Assembly (NCBI GenBank): GCA_002319795.1
Contig: DCFU01000044.1
Location: 1 to 64,000, forward strand
Source: Megamonas sp. UBA1796
Lineage (GTDB): Bacteria > Bacillota > Negativicutes > Selenomonadales > Selenomonadaceae
DNA length: 64,000 bases
Reading direction: 5' to 3'
A model generated the notes under the pieces. It had not been told where the DNA came from and made no database searches. It was given only the letters and a program-made list of their open reading frames with translations. Of this stretch, positions 33,935 through 42,614 are shown in pieces. Both the position numbers and the translations under genes were made by a program. The number at the start of each line of letters is the position of its first letter. The stretch's first letter is position 1.

Positions 33935-34822
33935 TTAATTTCCATGCAATATTTCTTCCAGCTGTCCACAAGCAGCTATGACTTTCCGTAAATCCGCCGA
34001 AATATATTTATTACGATGATATATAATACGAAAATTTCTCTTAAAGGATACCCCCGGCACCTGGAAACGCATGAGCGTCCCTGCACGTAAATCCGCCTCT
34101 ACTGCACGCTTGGAAATCACAGTGACCCCCAGGCCGGCACGAACGGCCTTTTTGATTCCTTCGGCAGTATTATATACGCCGGCGGTCTTAAATACTATAT
34201 CCTGAGCCCTCATTTCCTGTTCAAACAACTTCCGCGTACCACTGCCTTCTTCCCTTACAAAAAAAGATTCCCGCTCCATTTCCTCTTTTGTGCGCCAGGG
34301 CTTTATTCCATGCTGCGGCGTATCGACAAATATGAGTTCATCTTCCAGAAAAGGCGTTTCCACCAGATACGCCGACTGGATTTCACCTTCTACAAGTGCC
34401 AGGTCCAATACATCCGTCAGAACCATTTCCTCAAGCTCTGCCGTATTGTGTATTTCTGAAAAAATTTCCAGTTCCGCCTGTTCCTTTTTCAAATATGTCA
34501 AAAGCTCAACGAATACAATTTCCCCGATGGTTATACTTGCTCCGATACGCAGCCTGTGGCGTGCTGCAAAAGTACGCATAGCCGCTTCTGTCTGCAAATC
34601 GAGCTGGACAACCTGCCTCGCATAGCCCAAAAGCTCCTGCCCCGCCTGCGTCAGGAAAAGGCGTCTTCCCAGGCGTTCAAAAATCCGTATGCCATAATGC
34701 TTTTCCATCTCCTGTATGACCTGGCTCACAGAAGGCTGCGTCATAAGAAGTTTATCTGCCGCCCGCGTCATTCCATGCTCTTCGCATACACAAATAAAAA
34801 TCCGAAAATGTCTTAAAGTCAT
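33935..34822 (-). CDS. LysR-family transcriptional regulator
   Basis: A 295-aa regulator: the N-terminal winged helix MTLRHFRIFICVCEEHGMTRAADKLLMTQPSVSQVI (residues 1-37) carries the typical LysR helix-turn-helix, followed by the linker helix and a periplasmic-binding-like effector domain (residues ~90-290). Divergent from the YeiH-type membrane protein gene, as YeiE is to YeiH, so it most likely controls that gene. The effector is not predictable from sequence. Confidence 0.9.
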   Translation of the reverse strand: MTLRHFRIFICVCEEHGMTRAADKLLMTQPSVSQVIQEMEKHYGIRIFERLGRRLFLTQAGQELLGYARQVVQLDLQTEAAMRTFAARHRLRIGASITIGEIVFVELLTYLKKEQAELEIFSEIHNTAELEEMVLTDVLDLALVEGEIQSAYLVETPFLEDELIFVDTPQHGIKPWRTKEEMERESFFVREEGSGTRKLFEQEMRAQDIVFKTAGVYNTAEGIKKAVRAGLGVTVISKRAVEADLRAGTLMRFQVPGVSFKRNFRIIYHRNKYISADLRKVIAACGQLEEILHGN

Positions 34823-34872
34823 AGTTTCACATCCATAGGTTTTTACCAATTCTTTTTATAAAATTATACTAT

Positions 34873-34901
34873 TTTACGTATGAATACGCAACTGTTACAA
34901 T
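34873..34901 (+). promoter_or_regulatory. Promoter of the YeiH-type gene
   Basis: TTTACG (34873-34878) and TACAAT (34896-34901) are 17 bases apart. The partly overlapping CGTATgaATACG inverted repeat (34877-34888) could be the LysR site. Confidence 0.55.
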
Positions 34902-34934
34902 AAACCAAGATTGATTCTGAAGGAGTTGTTTTTC

Positions 34935-35915
34935 ATGCAGCACAAGTATGTAAAAGGTTTTCTTATTTCTTTTCTCTTTGCCGTGCCGGCATATTTTTTA
35001 GGACAGTTTTTCCCTCTTATTGGCGGTCCGGTATTCGGCATTCTGCTTGGCATTCTTTTTTCCGGTATAAAGCTGCCGCATTCCTGTGATGAAGGTATAC
35101 GTTATACCGGAAAAAAGGTATTGCAATACGCAATCATCCTGCTTGGTTTTGAAATGAACCTGTTCCATGTATTAAGCGTCGGCTCTCAATCCCTGGCTGT
35201 CATGTTCTGTACCCTGTCGACCTCATTCCTCACCGCTTGGGGAATTGGGCGCATGCTCGGGCTGGATCCTGCTATGACGACGCTCATCGGCGCCGGTACA
35301 GGCATATGCGGTGGCTCTGCCATAGCGGCTGTAGCTCCGGTTATCCATGCCGAAGACAAGGATATTGCATTTTCCATTTCAACAATTTTCCTCTTCAATA
35401 TCATCGCCGTATTTCTCTTTCCCTTCCTCGGGCATCTGTGGGGATTCTCTGACCTGGGCTTCGGCATGTGGGCAGGCACAGCTATCAACGATACCTCTTC
35501 GGTAGTTGCTGCCGGCTATTCCTACAGCCCTGAGGCAGGAAACTACGCAACCATTGTGAAGCTTACTCGTGCCCTTATGATTGTTCCCGTCTGTCTTTTC
35601 TTTGCCTTCCTGACTTCACGCAAAAAAAGCAAAGAAGAACATTTCAAATTCACCAAAGTCTTTCCCTGGTTTATCCTATGGTTCGTTATAGCTTCCATTA
35701 TAAATACCAGCGGCATTTTACCGGCGAACCTGTCTCATTTTTTAGGAAGTGCCGGCAAGTTCTCAATCATCCTGGCCATGAGCGCTATCGGGCTCCATAC
35801 CGATGTCAAAAATCTCTTACGCAATGGACTGCGTCCGATTTTGCTTGGTCTCGCCTGCTGGATTGCCGTAGCCTCAGTTTCCCTGCTTGTGCAGCACAGC
35901 ATCGGGTTGATTTAA
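34935..35915 (+). CDS. YeiH/YadS-type putative sulfate exporter family membrane protein
   Basis: A 326-aa integral inner-membrane protein with about ten hydrophobic segments, matching the conserved hypothetical 698 / UPF0324 family. Signature stretches are GGPVFGILLGILFSGI, LIGAGTGICGGSAIAA near residue 118, MWAGTAINDTSSVVAAGYSY near 183 and the re-entrant-like repeats typical of the family. Members are proposed, on limited evidence, to export sulfate or sulfonate breakdown products. ATG 34935 has GGAG nine bases upstream. It faces the LysR regulator. Confidence 0.87.
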   Translation: MQHKYVKGFLISFLFAVPAYFLGQFFPLIGGPVFGILLGILFSGIKLPHSCDEGIRYTGKKVLQYAIILLGFEMNLFHVLSVGSQSLAVMFCTLSTSFLTAWGIGRMLGLDPAMTTLIGAGTGICGGSAIAAVAPVIHAEDKDIAFSISTIFLFNIIAVFLFPFLGHLWGFSDLGFGMWAGTAINDTSSVVAAGYSYSPEAGNYATIVKLTRALMIVPVCLFFAFLTSRKKSKEEHFKFTKVFPWFILWFVIASIINTSGILPANLSHFLGSAGKFSIILAMSAIGLHTDVKNLLRNGLRPILLGLACWIAVASVSLLVQHSIGLI

Positions 35916-35934
35916 ACAGCAGGCAGGATATCCT

Positions 35935-35964
35935 TTGCACTTGCTAGAATATATTCGCTATAGA
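35935..35964 (+). promoter_or_regulatory. Promoter of the zinc-ribbon membrane protein gene
   Basis: TTGCAC (35935-35940) and TATAGA (35959-35964) are 18 bases apart, with AGGAG before ATG 35991. Confidence 0.4.
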
Positions 35965-35990
35965 ATAATCCGAGTGCAGGAGCTGAAATC

Positions 35991-36281
35991 ATGTTGAAAT
36001 GTACAAAATGTGGACGAGAGCTGCCGGAAAAGGAAGCTCTCGTCCACATAAAAGAAAGCAAGGAGCAGGAAATCATCTGCCCGGAATGTTTTCAAAAATG
36101 CGCAGGCATCGACTATAAGACCTTTTCCTACCGAAAGGAAAGTGCCAAACAAACCTTTTGGGCCGTAGCCTTCTGTCTGGCGGCAACCCTATATGCTTTT
36201 TCAGAAAAAGGGATTCTCTATGGTATCGCAGGACTTATATGCACCCTTCTCATCTGGCGTTTCGCAAGTAAAATCAAATAA
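35991..36281 (+). CDS. Small zinc-ribbon membrane protein
   Basis: A 96-aa protein. Residues 4-36 form a probable zinc ribbon with CTKC at 4-7 and CPEC at 30-33 (a further Cys lies at 37). Residues about 54-90 are two hydrophobic segments (FWAVAFCLAATLYAF and GILYGIAGLICTLLIWRF), so the ribbon would face one side of the inner membrane. AGGAG lies 8 bases before ATG. It has its own promoter and shares a terminator with the cold-shock gene. I assign no function. Confidence 0.7.
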   Translation: MLKCTKCGRELPEKEALVHIKESKEQEIICPECFQKCAGIDYKTFSYRKESAKQTFWAVAFCLAATLYAFSEKGILYGIAGLICTLLIWRFASKIK

Positions 36282-36289
36282 CGTATAAA

Positions 36290-36331
36290 ACAAAAGGAGC
36301 TGCCATCCCGAAGGATGGCAGCTCCTTTTGT
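36290..36331. terminator. Bidirectional terminator
   Basis: A 19-bp perfect stem (36290-36308 with 36313-36331) with the stable loop CGAA lies between the convergent zinc-ribbon and cold-shock genes. Confidence 0.85.
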
Positions 36332-36339
36332 TACCCAGA

Positions 36340-36555
36340 TCAGGCAAGAATCTGTACGTTGACTGCGCGGCTTCTGCCCGGGTTCTTGCTGTCTTCTTCA
36401 ACATCGAAAGTAACAGCCTGGCCTTCATTCAAGCTTTTAAAACCCTCAGCAACAATTGCGGAAAAATGTACGAATACATCCTCGCCGCCATCCTCCTGGG
36501 AAATAAAGCCATAGCCTTTTTCTGCGTTAAACCATTTTACTGTACCTTTGCTCAT
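36340..36555 (-). CDS. Cold-shock protein, CspA family
   Basis: A 71-aa single OB-fold RNA/DNA-binding protein. It starts MSKGTVKWFNAEKGYGFI with RNP1 (KGYGFI) at residues 13-18 and RNP2 (VFVHFSAI) at 27-34. These proteins act as RNA chaperones, melting structure in the cold or generally. AAGGAGG lies ahead of ATG 36555. The long structured leader described at 36601-36661 suggests post-transcriptional control. Confidence 0.96.
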   Translation of the reverse strand: MSKGTVKWFNAEKGYGFISQEDGGEDVFVHFSAIVAEGFKSLNEGQAVTFDVEEDSKNPGRSRAVNVQILA

Positions 36556-36600
36556 AATAGGTACCTCCTTAAAAAATTATGATTTCTAAAACCCTCACAC

Positions 36601-36661
36601 AAAAAGCTCACAATTTTGTAAATCATCGGTAGGACGCAATGACTTACAAAATTGTGAGCTT
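36601..36661 (-). promoter_or_regulatory. 18-bp hairpin in the cold-shock gene leader
   Basis: A perfect 18-bp inverted repeat (36604-36621 with 36644-36661) with a 22-base loop lies within the probable 5' untranslated region and is followed by five T on the minus strand. It could be an attenuator, an RNA thermosensor-type leader or a terminator for dtd read-through. Confidence 0.6.
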
Positions 36662-36688
36662 CATTGGTACATCTTAGAATACTCATTT

Positions 36689-36717
36689 AGGATAGCATAC
36701 CTGGCAATAGATGTCAA
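36689..36717 (-). promoter_or_regulatory. Cold-shock gene promoter
   Basis: On the minus strand a consensus -35 TTGACA (36712-36717) and TATCCT (36689-36694) are exactly 17 bases apart, just after the dtd stop. This predicts a leader of about 125 bases ahead of the cold-shock gene. Confidence 0.65.
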
Positions 36718-36725
36718 GGTAAAAT

Positions 36726-37169
36726 TCAAAGACACTGCGTATCAAATACCAACGTTACCGGTCCATCATTCACTGACATCACCTGCATATCTGCCCCAAA
36801 TTCGCCATGCTCCACTGAAAATCCACATGCACGGCATTTGTCCATAAAAAGGTTATACAACGGAATGGCCTGTTCCGGTCTGGCCGCATGAGAAAAACCC
36901 GGCCTGCGGCTTTTCAAATCTGCATAAAGCGTAAACTGCGAAACAACAAGCAAAGCTCCTCCTACAGACTCCAAATCCAGGTTCATCTTACCATTTTCGT
37001 CCTCGAATACCCGCAAACGGCAGATTTTCTCCGCTAACCGCAGTGCCTCTTCCTCCGTATCCGCAGGACCTACTCCCAGCAAAATAAGAAACCCTCGTTC
37101 TATCTGCCCATAAACCTGCCCGCCAATTTCTACCGAAGCCTTGCTTACTCTTGTGACTACTGCCCGCAA
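36726..37169 (-). CDS. dtd: D-aminoacyl-tRNA deacylase
   Basis: Hydrolyses D-amino acids wrongly attached to tRNA. The 147-aa protein begins LRAVVTRVSKASVEIGG, has the catalytic SQFTLYADLKSRRPGFSHAA near residue 78-97 and the second signature NDGPVTLVFDT near 133, together forming the chirality-proofreading site. TTG 37169 is chosen because GGAGGGG lies eight bases upstream and the family starts there; the frame stays open further upstream. It follows the PanE-like gene by 16 bases. Confidence 0.93.
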   Translation of the reverse strand: MRAVVTRVSKASVEIGGQVYGQIERGFLILLGVGPADTEEEALRLAEKICRLRVFEDENGKMNLDLESVGGALLVVSQFTLYADLKSRRPGFSHAARPEQAIPLYNLFMDKCRACGFSVEHGEFGADMQVMSVNDGPVTLVFDTQCL

Positions 37170-37185
37170 CGATACATCCCCTCCA

Positions 37186-38112
37186 TTATCGAATATTTTC
37201 CCGCTTGGCCCATGCGCTGACTTTTGTATAAAACGGCACCGGCACATGATAGCGCTCCCCCAAGGCAACGACTTGGTGCACAAGACCATCTATTTCAGAT
37301 GTACCCCCTCCTGCCACATCGCGTTGCATGGAAGTCTGCGAATCTTCTGCCAGATTTTTCATGATCTTCATGCTGACTACAGTCAGATCCACATTGAAAA
37401 CGACCCCCATTGCCTTGCCAAGCGCAGAAATCTCCCGTACCAGTCCGATAAAAAACTCCTGTTTTTCACCCGGCTCCATAAAAGCACTGGCAGTTGCATG
37501 AAAATAAAGCCCGGCAGCTCCCATTGGCGACACAAAACTGAATTTCTGCAGGGCATCCCGCCTGATATTTTTCGAAAAATGAGCCTCTATACCTGCTCTG
37601 TCAAGTTCCACTTCCAATTTTTCTGCCACAGAAACGAGACTGCGATCCTGCCCGTCGCGAAAGCCATAAAACACCCGCAAATTTTTCGTTGGCTGGGCAA
37701 TTACCCCCGGTTCGGCAATCATAGCAAAAATATAGATACAGCCATCCAGCACCGTAATGCCCGGAAGCTCCTGCTGCATGATCTCCCCCGTGCCAAACAC
37801 ATTAAGGATTGGCACCACAAGCGTATTTTTCCCGGCCACACGTCGAACCAGCGGGATTGTATCTGCCAAGCCGTAATATTTTACGCAAACAAAAATCACA
37901 TCTGGCGTATCCGTATATTCCTCCATTGTACAAGCCTGTACAGGCGATATAACGAAGTCCCCGCGATGCGAAGTCTTCACCATAAGGCCATGCTCTTTCA
38001 TAACCGCAAGATGTCTGCCCCGGGCAATGAAAGTGACATCGTTACCCGCCAAGGCGAGATAAGCCCCTATGCACCCGCCCGTACCACCCGTGCCAACAAT
38101 CAGATATTTCAT
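37186..38112 (-). CDS. Ketopantoate reductase family protein (PanE/ApbA-like)
   Basis: A 308-aa NADPH-dependent 2-oxoacid reductase-like protein. The N-terminal dinucleotide motif GTGGTGGCIGAYLALAG (residues 7-23) is slightly extended compared with GxGxxG. FVCVKYYGLADTI near 75 matches the family, and the C-terminal half has the catalytic Lys-Asn region (RRDALQKFSFVSP near 184, where the family has K-x3-N). The usual Asn is not clear, so true ketopantoate activity, and hence a role in pantothenate synthesis, is uncertain. AGGAGG lies before ATG 38112. Confidence 0.8.
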   Translation of the reverse strand: MKYLIVGTGGTGGCIGAYLALAGNDVTFIARGRHLAVMKEHGLMVKTSHRGDFVISPVQACTMEEYTDTPDVIFVCVKYYGLADTIPLVRRVAGKNTLVVPILNVFGTGEIMQQELPGITVLDGCIYIFAMIAEPGVIAQPTKNLRVFYGFRDGQDRSLVSVAEKLEVELDRAGIEAHFSKNIRRDALQKFSFVSPMGAAGLYFHATASAFMEPGEKQEFFIGLVREISALGKAMGVVFNVDLTVVSMKIMKNLAEDSQTSMQRDVAGGGTSEIDGLVHQVVALGERYHVPVPFYTKVSAWAKRENIR

Positions 38113-38136
38113 TTCCAGACCTCCTTAAAAACATAT

Positions 38137-39093
38137 CTATTCTTTCGTATAACGATCCGCAAAACCAAAAACCTTGCCAAAATATGTAGCATGCGCTGTG
38201 GAACTGGATACTCCATGTGCAGCCCCCTGAATAGTAAGTGTTTCTTTAACCGGCGCACCCGAAGCATCATAAAGTTCCTGCATCATTTCATATGGCACAA
38301 GCTGATCTGCATCCCCATGAATAAAAAGTGTAGGCACCTTCGTCTGGCGTACAGCATCCACAGGCCGTACATCCGTCAAATATATGCCGGTCTTTATCCG
38401 GCACATAAGATTCGCACAATCCAAAACTGGGAAAGATGGCAACCCAAATAATTTTTTTAATTCCAAAGAAAACATCCTGTATGTATCCGCATAACCACAA
38501 TCCTCTACAATCGCCGTCACCTGTTTGGGCAGATTTCCCGCCGAAGCCAGCATAACCGTAGCAGCTCCCATAGAAACACCATGCAGCACAATACGTGCCT
38601 GCGGATCTTCCGCAGCAATTTTTTGCGCCCACAGTACGATATCCTGACTTTCCAAAGCGCCCATTGTCAAATAGGTTCCTTCGCTGGCGCCGGAAGCCCG
38701 AAGATCCGGCGTAAGGACCTCATAGCCATGCTGTAGATACGCATCAGCAAAATCCCAGGTATATTGCTGGTTACAGCCATAGCCATGTACAAGAATCACC
38801 CACGAATGACTTGGATGCTGCGCAGAAAAATGGGTTGCAGCCAGATGCAGGCCATCAGCAGAGACAAGCTGCCAATCCTCTGCTGCATATTTGGGCTTTG
38901 ACGCCGGATGAAGTCCTCCCGAGCTGGTAAATGCTGTTGTAAAAATTGCTGGTGGTGCCTTTGGATTTTCAGCATTGCCACGTTTTAAGGCCAAATCCAC
39001 GAAATAACCGCCAATAAAATAACTCGCTGCTGTCAGGAGCAGCAAAAGTAATAAAAAAATCGTAATAAAACTTGTTAACACAATTTTTTTCAA
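38137..39093 (-). CDS. Membrane-anchored alpha/beta hydrolase
   Basis: The 318-aa protein has an N-terminal signal-anchor (residues 4-30, VLTSFITIFLLLLLLLTAAS), placing the catalytic domain outside the membrane. The hydrolase domain shows VILVHGYGCNQQ near residue 100 (oxyanion region), the nucleophile elbow LHGVSMGAATVM near 172, the acid in FIHGDADQLVP near 256 and His in QGAAHGVSS near 290. It resembles BAAT/YqkD-type serine hydrolases; the substrate is unknown. The start is TTG 39093 behind GGGTGA. Confidence 0.85.
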   Translation of the reverse strand: MKKIVLTSFITIFLLLLLLLTAASYFIGGYFVDLALKRGNAENPKAPPAIFTTAFTSSGGLHPASKPKYAAEDWQLVSADGLHLAATHFSAQHPSHSWVILVHGYGCNQQYTWDFADAYLQHGYEVLTPDLRASGASEGTYLTMGALESQDIVLWAQKIAAEDPQARIVLHGVSMGAATVMLASAGNLPKQVTAIVEDCGYADTYRMFSLELKKLFGLPSFPVLDCANLMCRIKTGIYLTDVRPVDAVRQTKVPTLFIHGDADQLVPYEMMQELYDASGAPVKETLTIQGAAHGVSSSTAHATYFGKVFGFADRYTKE

Positions 39094-39260
39094 AAAACAA
39101 TCACCCGAATTTCCTGCTGATACTTTCTATAGACTATTTCATCATTATAGGATCTTTTCCCGTAAGGTGCAATACCTTGCAGTTTTCCCGCCCCCCCCGT
39201 AAGATCCTCTCACCATATAAAAAAACTGCCACATTATACTATGCAGCAGTTCCTCTGAGT

Positions 39261-40409
39261 TCAGCTATTTGCAATTTGATTCATCCTGGAAGAAAACGAC
39301 TCCATCATCGCCGGAAATTGCTCAACTTTCTTCATTTCCTGCTGAATGGTCGCCAATCCATCTTCAAAAGCCTTGACAAATTCCTGTGTGTTGCCTGCAC
39401 TGCTTTCCAATTCATCCACACTGGCACGGATTCCTTTCAGAATTTCCTCGATTTTGCCAGAAGATTCTATAGAATTCCCTGCCAGCTTCCGGACTTCCTC
39501 AGCTACCACAGCAAAGCCGCGTCCCTGTTCTCCTGCACGTGCTGCCTCAATAGCCGCATTAAGCCCAAGCAGATTCGTCTGTTGCGCTACATTGCGTGTA
39601 AATGAAAGAATCTCTGCTGTGGACTCAAATTGCTTTTTAGCCTCCTGCGATGACCCAATAACATGCTCCGTATTCCGCACAAGGCTGCCAACTTTATCTG
39701 TAAAGCTTGTCACATATCCCGAAATCTTGTTGATAGATTCCATCATGCACTCTGCCTGCTGCTGAAAATCGCCAATCCCTTGCGTAATCTCTCCCCGCCG
39801 GTAACCCATTTGAGAAATCGTACCCGCAACGAAATACAACAACTCGGCAGCTGCCTGTATCTGTTCATGCGGTAAAATATGTATTTTTCGTACAGCCTCG
39901 ACATACTTATCGGGATTGACACCAATCTCTGTGGCATAGCTGCGAAAATGCGCTTCATCCGGCGGTGCGTCCAATACCTGACCCCCTATAATTGAACCGA
40001 TCTGCATCCCGTTAATCACGATTGGCGCCGCAAAATCACAGAGTCCCGCATGGCAGGAAAGGACCACAGGCTGCTTTGTCTGTGCCGCCTGTCTGCCGCC
40101 CTTTAGGTCACAAGCCTCGCAGCGTTTACATCCTTCCAAAGATTTACGCGTATATTCCATACAAAAATCTGTAAAATTGCTGGGCGTTGTCACGGGAGTT
40201 CCTGTCATATCCACGGATATACTCGCCATGCCTGTAGCCTTAGCAAATTTATCCTGCAAATCCTGCAGCACCTTTAAATCAATAACCTCCGTAAGCCTTA
40301 CTTGCTGATTTTCCACATTCTCAACTCCATTGATAGATTTTTTTATATTTTTGTATAATTCCATAATTACCTGATAGAATATCCGGGCTCCATATGATAG
40401 AATTCTCAT
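39261..40409 (-). CDS. Cytosolic methyl-accepting chemotaxis protein with PocR sensor domain
   Basis: The 382-aa protein has no membrane helix. Residues about 40-200 form a PocR-type ligand domain with a cysteine cluster (CMEYTRKSLEGCKRCEACDL and CHAGLCDFAAP), followed by a short methyl-accepting signalling part whose hairpin tip is VAQQTNLLGLNAAIEAARAG with GRGFAVVAEEVRKLA. PocR domains can bind small diols and may hold a metal through these cysteines. The receptor is soluble, suggesting it senses an internal metabolite. ATG 40364 is an alternative start. No flagellar or che genes are nearby. Confidence 0.85.
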   Translation of the reverse strand: MRILSYGARIFYQVIMELYKNIKKSINGVENVENQQVRLTEVIDLKVLQDLQDKFAKATGMASISVDMTGTPVTTPSNFTDFCMEYTRKSLEGCKRCEACDLKGGRQAAQTKQPVVLSCHAGLCDFAAPIVINGMQIGSIIGGQVLDAPPDEAHFRSYATEIGVNPDKYVEAVRKIHILPHEQIQAAAELLYFVAGTISQMGYRRGEITQGIGDFQQQAECMMESINKISGYVTSFTDKVGSLVRNTEHVIGSSQEAKKQFESTAEILSFTRNVAQQTNLLGLNAAIEAARAGEQGRGFAVVAEEVRKLAGNSIESSGKIEEILKGIRASVDELESSAGNTQEFVKAFEDGLATIQQEMKKVEQFPAMMESFSSRMNQIANS

Positions 40410-40590
40410 GCACTCTCCCTGCCTGCAGCAGGAATTATGTAGGTCATATTAAGGGTTTAAAGTCCTATTAAAATATAATCATCAATAAATTTTTTAACCA
40501 ACAATTTATTTGAAATCATATACAAATCTAAAATATAGCATTATTATAACATTATTACGTATATTTTACAAACTATTTTATCCGGATATG

Positions 40591-40616
40591 AAAAAGAGCT
40601 GCAAAAGTTGCAGCCC
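40591..40616 (-). terminator. Terminator after leuA
   Basis: An 8-bp stem (40597-40604 with 40608-40615, one wobble) with a three-base loop is followed by T on the minus strand. Confidence 0.65.
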
Positions 40617-40630
40617 ACCTAAAGTCCTAT

Positions 40631-42301
40631 TTATTTTTCTGTTTTCATTCGATTGATTGCACTCACCAAAGCCATGATGGATGCCGTAATGATATCGGTA
40701 TCCATACCTGCACCCCAGATTATCTTTCCATTTTTTCCTGTAATTCCAATATAAGCCATAGCCCGTGAGGTGGACCCAATTTCCAGCGCATGTTCGCTGT
40801 AAGTCAGATCTGTATATCTGACATCCGTGTTTTCCTGAATTGCATTGCTTACGGCATCCAATCTGCCATTTCCCCGTGCTGTATAGGTAATAGGCTTACC
40901 ATCAATCTCCATATTCACTTCGCCCACACGCGTACCGTCCGGCTGTTTTTTGAGCAGGAAATCTACCAGCTTAAACGGGATCTCGACATTCACATATGCA
41001 TCCTGGAAAATCTGATAAAGCTCATCCGCCATGAGCTCCTTATGTTTGTGGTCTGATATTCCTTTGATACAATAGCCAAAATCCTCACGCATTTTTTTCG
41101 GCATCACAATGCCATATTTCTCTTCCATAATATAACCAACTCCGCCTTTGCCTGACTGGCTGTTAATGCGGATAACATCGCCATCATACTCACGGCCGAC
41201 GTCCTTCGGATCAATCGCAAGATATGGAACCGCCCATCGATTTGCCTTCTGTTCCTCACGCCACCGCATCCCCTTGGCGATTGCATCCTGATGCGATCCG
41301 GAAAAAGCCGCAAAAACGAGTTCACCAGCATATGGCTGGCGTGCATAGACCTGCATGCGCGTCACACGTTCATACATCTCCACCAGTTCCGGCATATGGG
41401 AAAAATCGAGCCCTGGATCTACTCCAAGTGCAAACATATTCATGGCAATCGTTACAATATCTGCATTGCCAGTACGTTCGCCATTACCAAACAGCGTGCC
41501 CTCTACGCGGTCTGCTCCAGCCAGCAGCCCCATTTCTGAATCTGCCACCCCACAGCCACGATCATTATGTGGATGCAGCGACAGTACAACATTATCACGA
41601 TATTTGAGATTTTGCGAAATATAGGCAACCTGGGTGGCATAGACATGCGGCATAGACATTTCCACCGTAACCGGAATATTGATAATCGCCTTTTTATCTG
41701 CTGTCGGCTGCCAAACATCCAATACCGCATTACAAACCTCCAAGGCATATTCGGGTTCCGTTCCCGTAAAACTTTCCGGTGAATACTCGAAACGGTAATC
41801 CGCGCCAGCTTCCTCGGTAAGCTTTTTCAACATTTTGGCACCATCCACGGCAATCTGCTTTATTTCTTCCCTGGATTTGCGGAAGACCTGTTCTCTCTGC
41901 GCAACAGAAGTCGAATTATAGACATGCACAATAGCATTTCTAACGCCCTTGAGCGCTGCAAAAGTTTTCTTGATAATATGCTCGCGTGCCTGTGTAAGTA
42001 CCTGAACCGTTACATCTTCCGGAATAAGATCATCCTCAACGAGTTTTCTGAGAAAAGCATACTCTGTATCCGATGCCGCCGGAAAGCCGACCTCGATTTC
42101 CTTGAATCCCACCCGGACAAGTGTCTTATAAAATTCAATTTTTTCATCAAGACTCATAGGTATAATAAGTGCCTGATTGCCATCCCTGAGGTCAACACTG
42201 CACCATACAGGTGCTTTATCCGGATATTCCTTCCGTGTCCAGCTCATATCGATGGCAGGCGGCAGGAAATAACCTTTTCTGTATTTTGTATAATTCTGCA
42301 T
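40631..42301 (-). CDS. leuA: 2-isopropylmalate synthase (LeuA type 2)
   Basis: Condenses acetyl-CoA and 2-oxoisovalerate, the first committed step of leucine synthesis. The 556-aa protein is the longer type 2 form: N-terminal YFLPPAIDMSWTRKEYPDKAP, catalytic barrel with VDLRDGNQAL near residue 36, FPAASDTEY near 74, the metal-binding LHPHNDRGCGVADSE near 243, and GTLFGNGERTGNADIV near 270. A C-terminal LeuA dimer domain gives leucine feedback. GGGGG precedes ATG 42301. It is controlled by the T-box upstream. No leuB, C or D follows. Confidence 0.95.
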   Translation of the reverse strand: MQNYTKYRKGYFLPPAIDMSWTRKEYPDKAPVWCSVDLRDGNQALIIPMSLDEKIEFYKTLVRVGFKEIEVGFPAASDTEYAFLRKLVEDDLIPEDVTVQVLTQAREHIIKKTFAALKGVRNAIVHVYNSTSVAQREQVFRKSREEIKQIAVDGAKMLKKLTEEAGADYRFEYSPESFTGTEPEYALEVCNAVLDVWQPTADKKAIINIPVTVEMSMPHVYATQVAYISQNLKYRDNVVLSLHPHNDRGCGVADSEMGLLAGADRVEGTLFGNGERTGNADIVTIAMNMFALGVDPGLDFSHMPELVEMYERVTRMQVYARQPYAGELVFAAFSGSHQDAIAKGMRWREEQKANRWAVPYLAIDPKDVGREYDGDVIRINSQSGKGGVGYIMEEKYGIVMPKKMREDFGYCIKGISDHKHKELMADELYQIFQDAYVNVEIPFKLVDFLLKKQPDGTRVGEVNMEIDGKPITYTARGNGRLDAVSNAIQENTDVRYTDLTYSEHALEIGSTSRAMAYIGITGKNGKIIWGAGMDTDIITASIMALVSAINRMKTEK

Positions 42302-42331
42302 GTTTCATTTCCCCCTGTTCATAATAATAGA

Positions 42332-42580
42332 CAAAAAAATAAAAGGCCCTCATCTCCAAAGAGACGAAAGCCTGGGCTTACGTGTTACCACTCAATTTCA
42401 TACCTTTCGGCATGCACTCATTCCGGATACCAGCATATCCTCCTGTTTTAACGGTCAGTTCCCGGCTCCACCTACTTACTTCAGCGAGCTGCTTCAAGGT
42501 GAGTTTGTATCCGTTTCCTGACTGCTTTTCACCTGCCAGCAGCTCTCTGCACATTCCCCGGATCCTACTATTCCTCTGCA
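42332..42580 (-). ncRNA. T-box leader riboswitch (leucine-type) of leuA
   Basis: The minus-strand leader contains a T-box-like GAGTGGTAACACG (rc of 42381-42393) followed by a terminator: a 12-bp stem with G-U pairs (42345-42356 with 42361-42372) and a T-rich run to 42332. A folded stem I region with an AGTA sequence near 42565-42568 lies upstream. A candidate specifier, CTC (Leu) at 42503-42501, suits leuA. Uncharged leucyl-tRNA would bind and favour antitermination. Confidence 0.8.
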
Positions 42581-42614
42581 ACGCATTTAAATATTTGTTC
42601 TTATTAATGAATAC

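Noticed and set aside
37141..38451. A 436-codon plus-strand frame across dtd and the PanE-like gene
   Set aside because: It spans several genes of known families on the other strand and has no ribosome site or recognisable domain.
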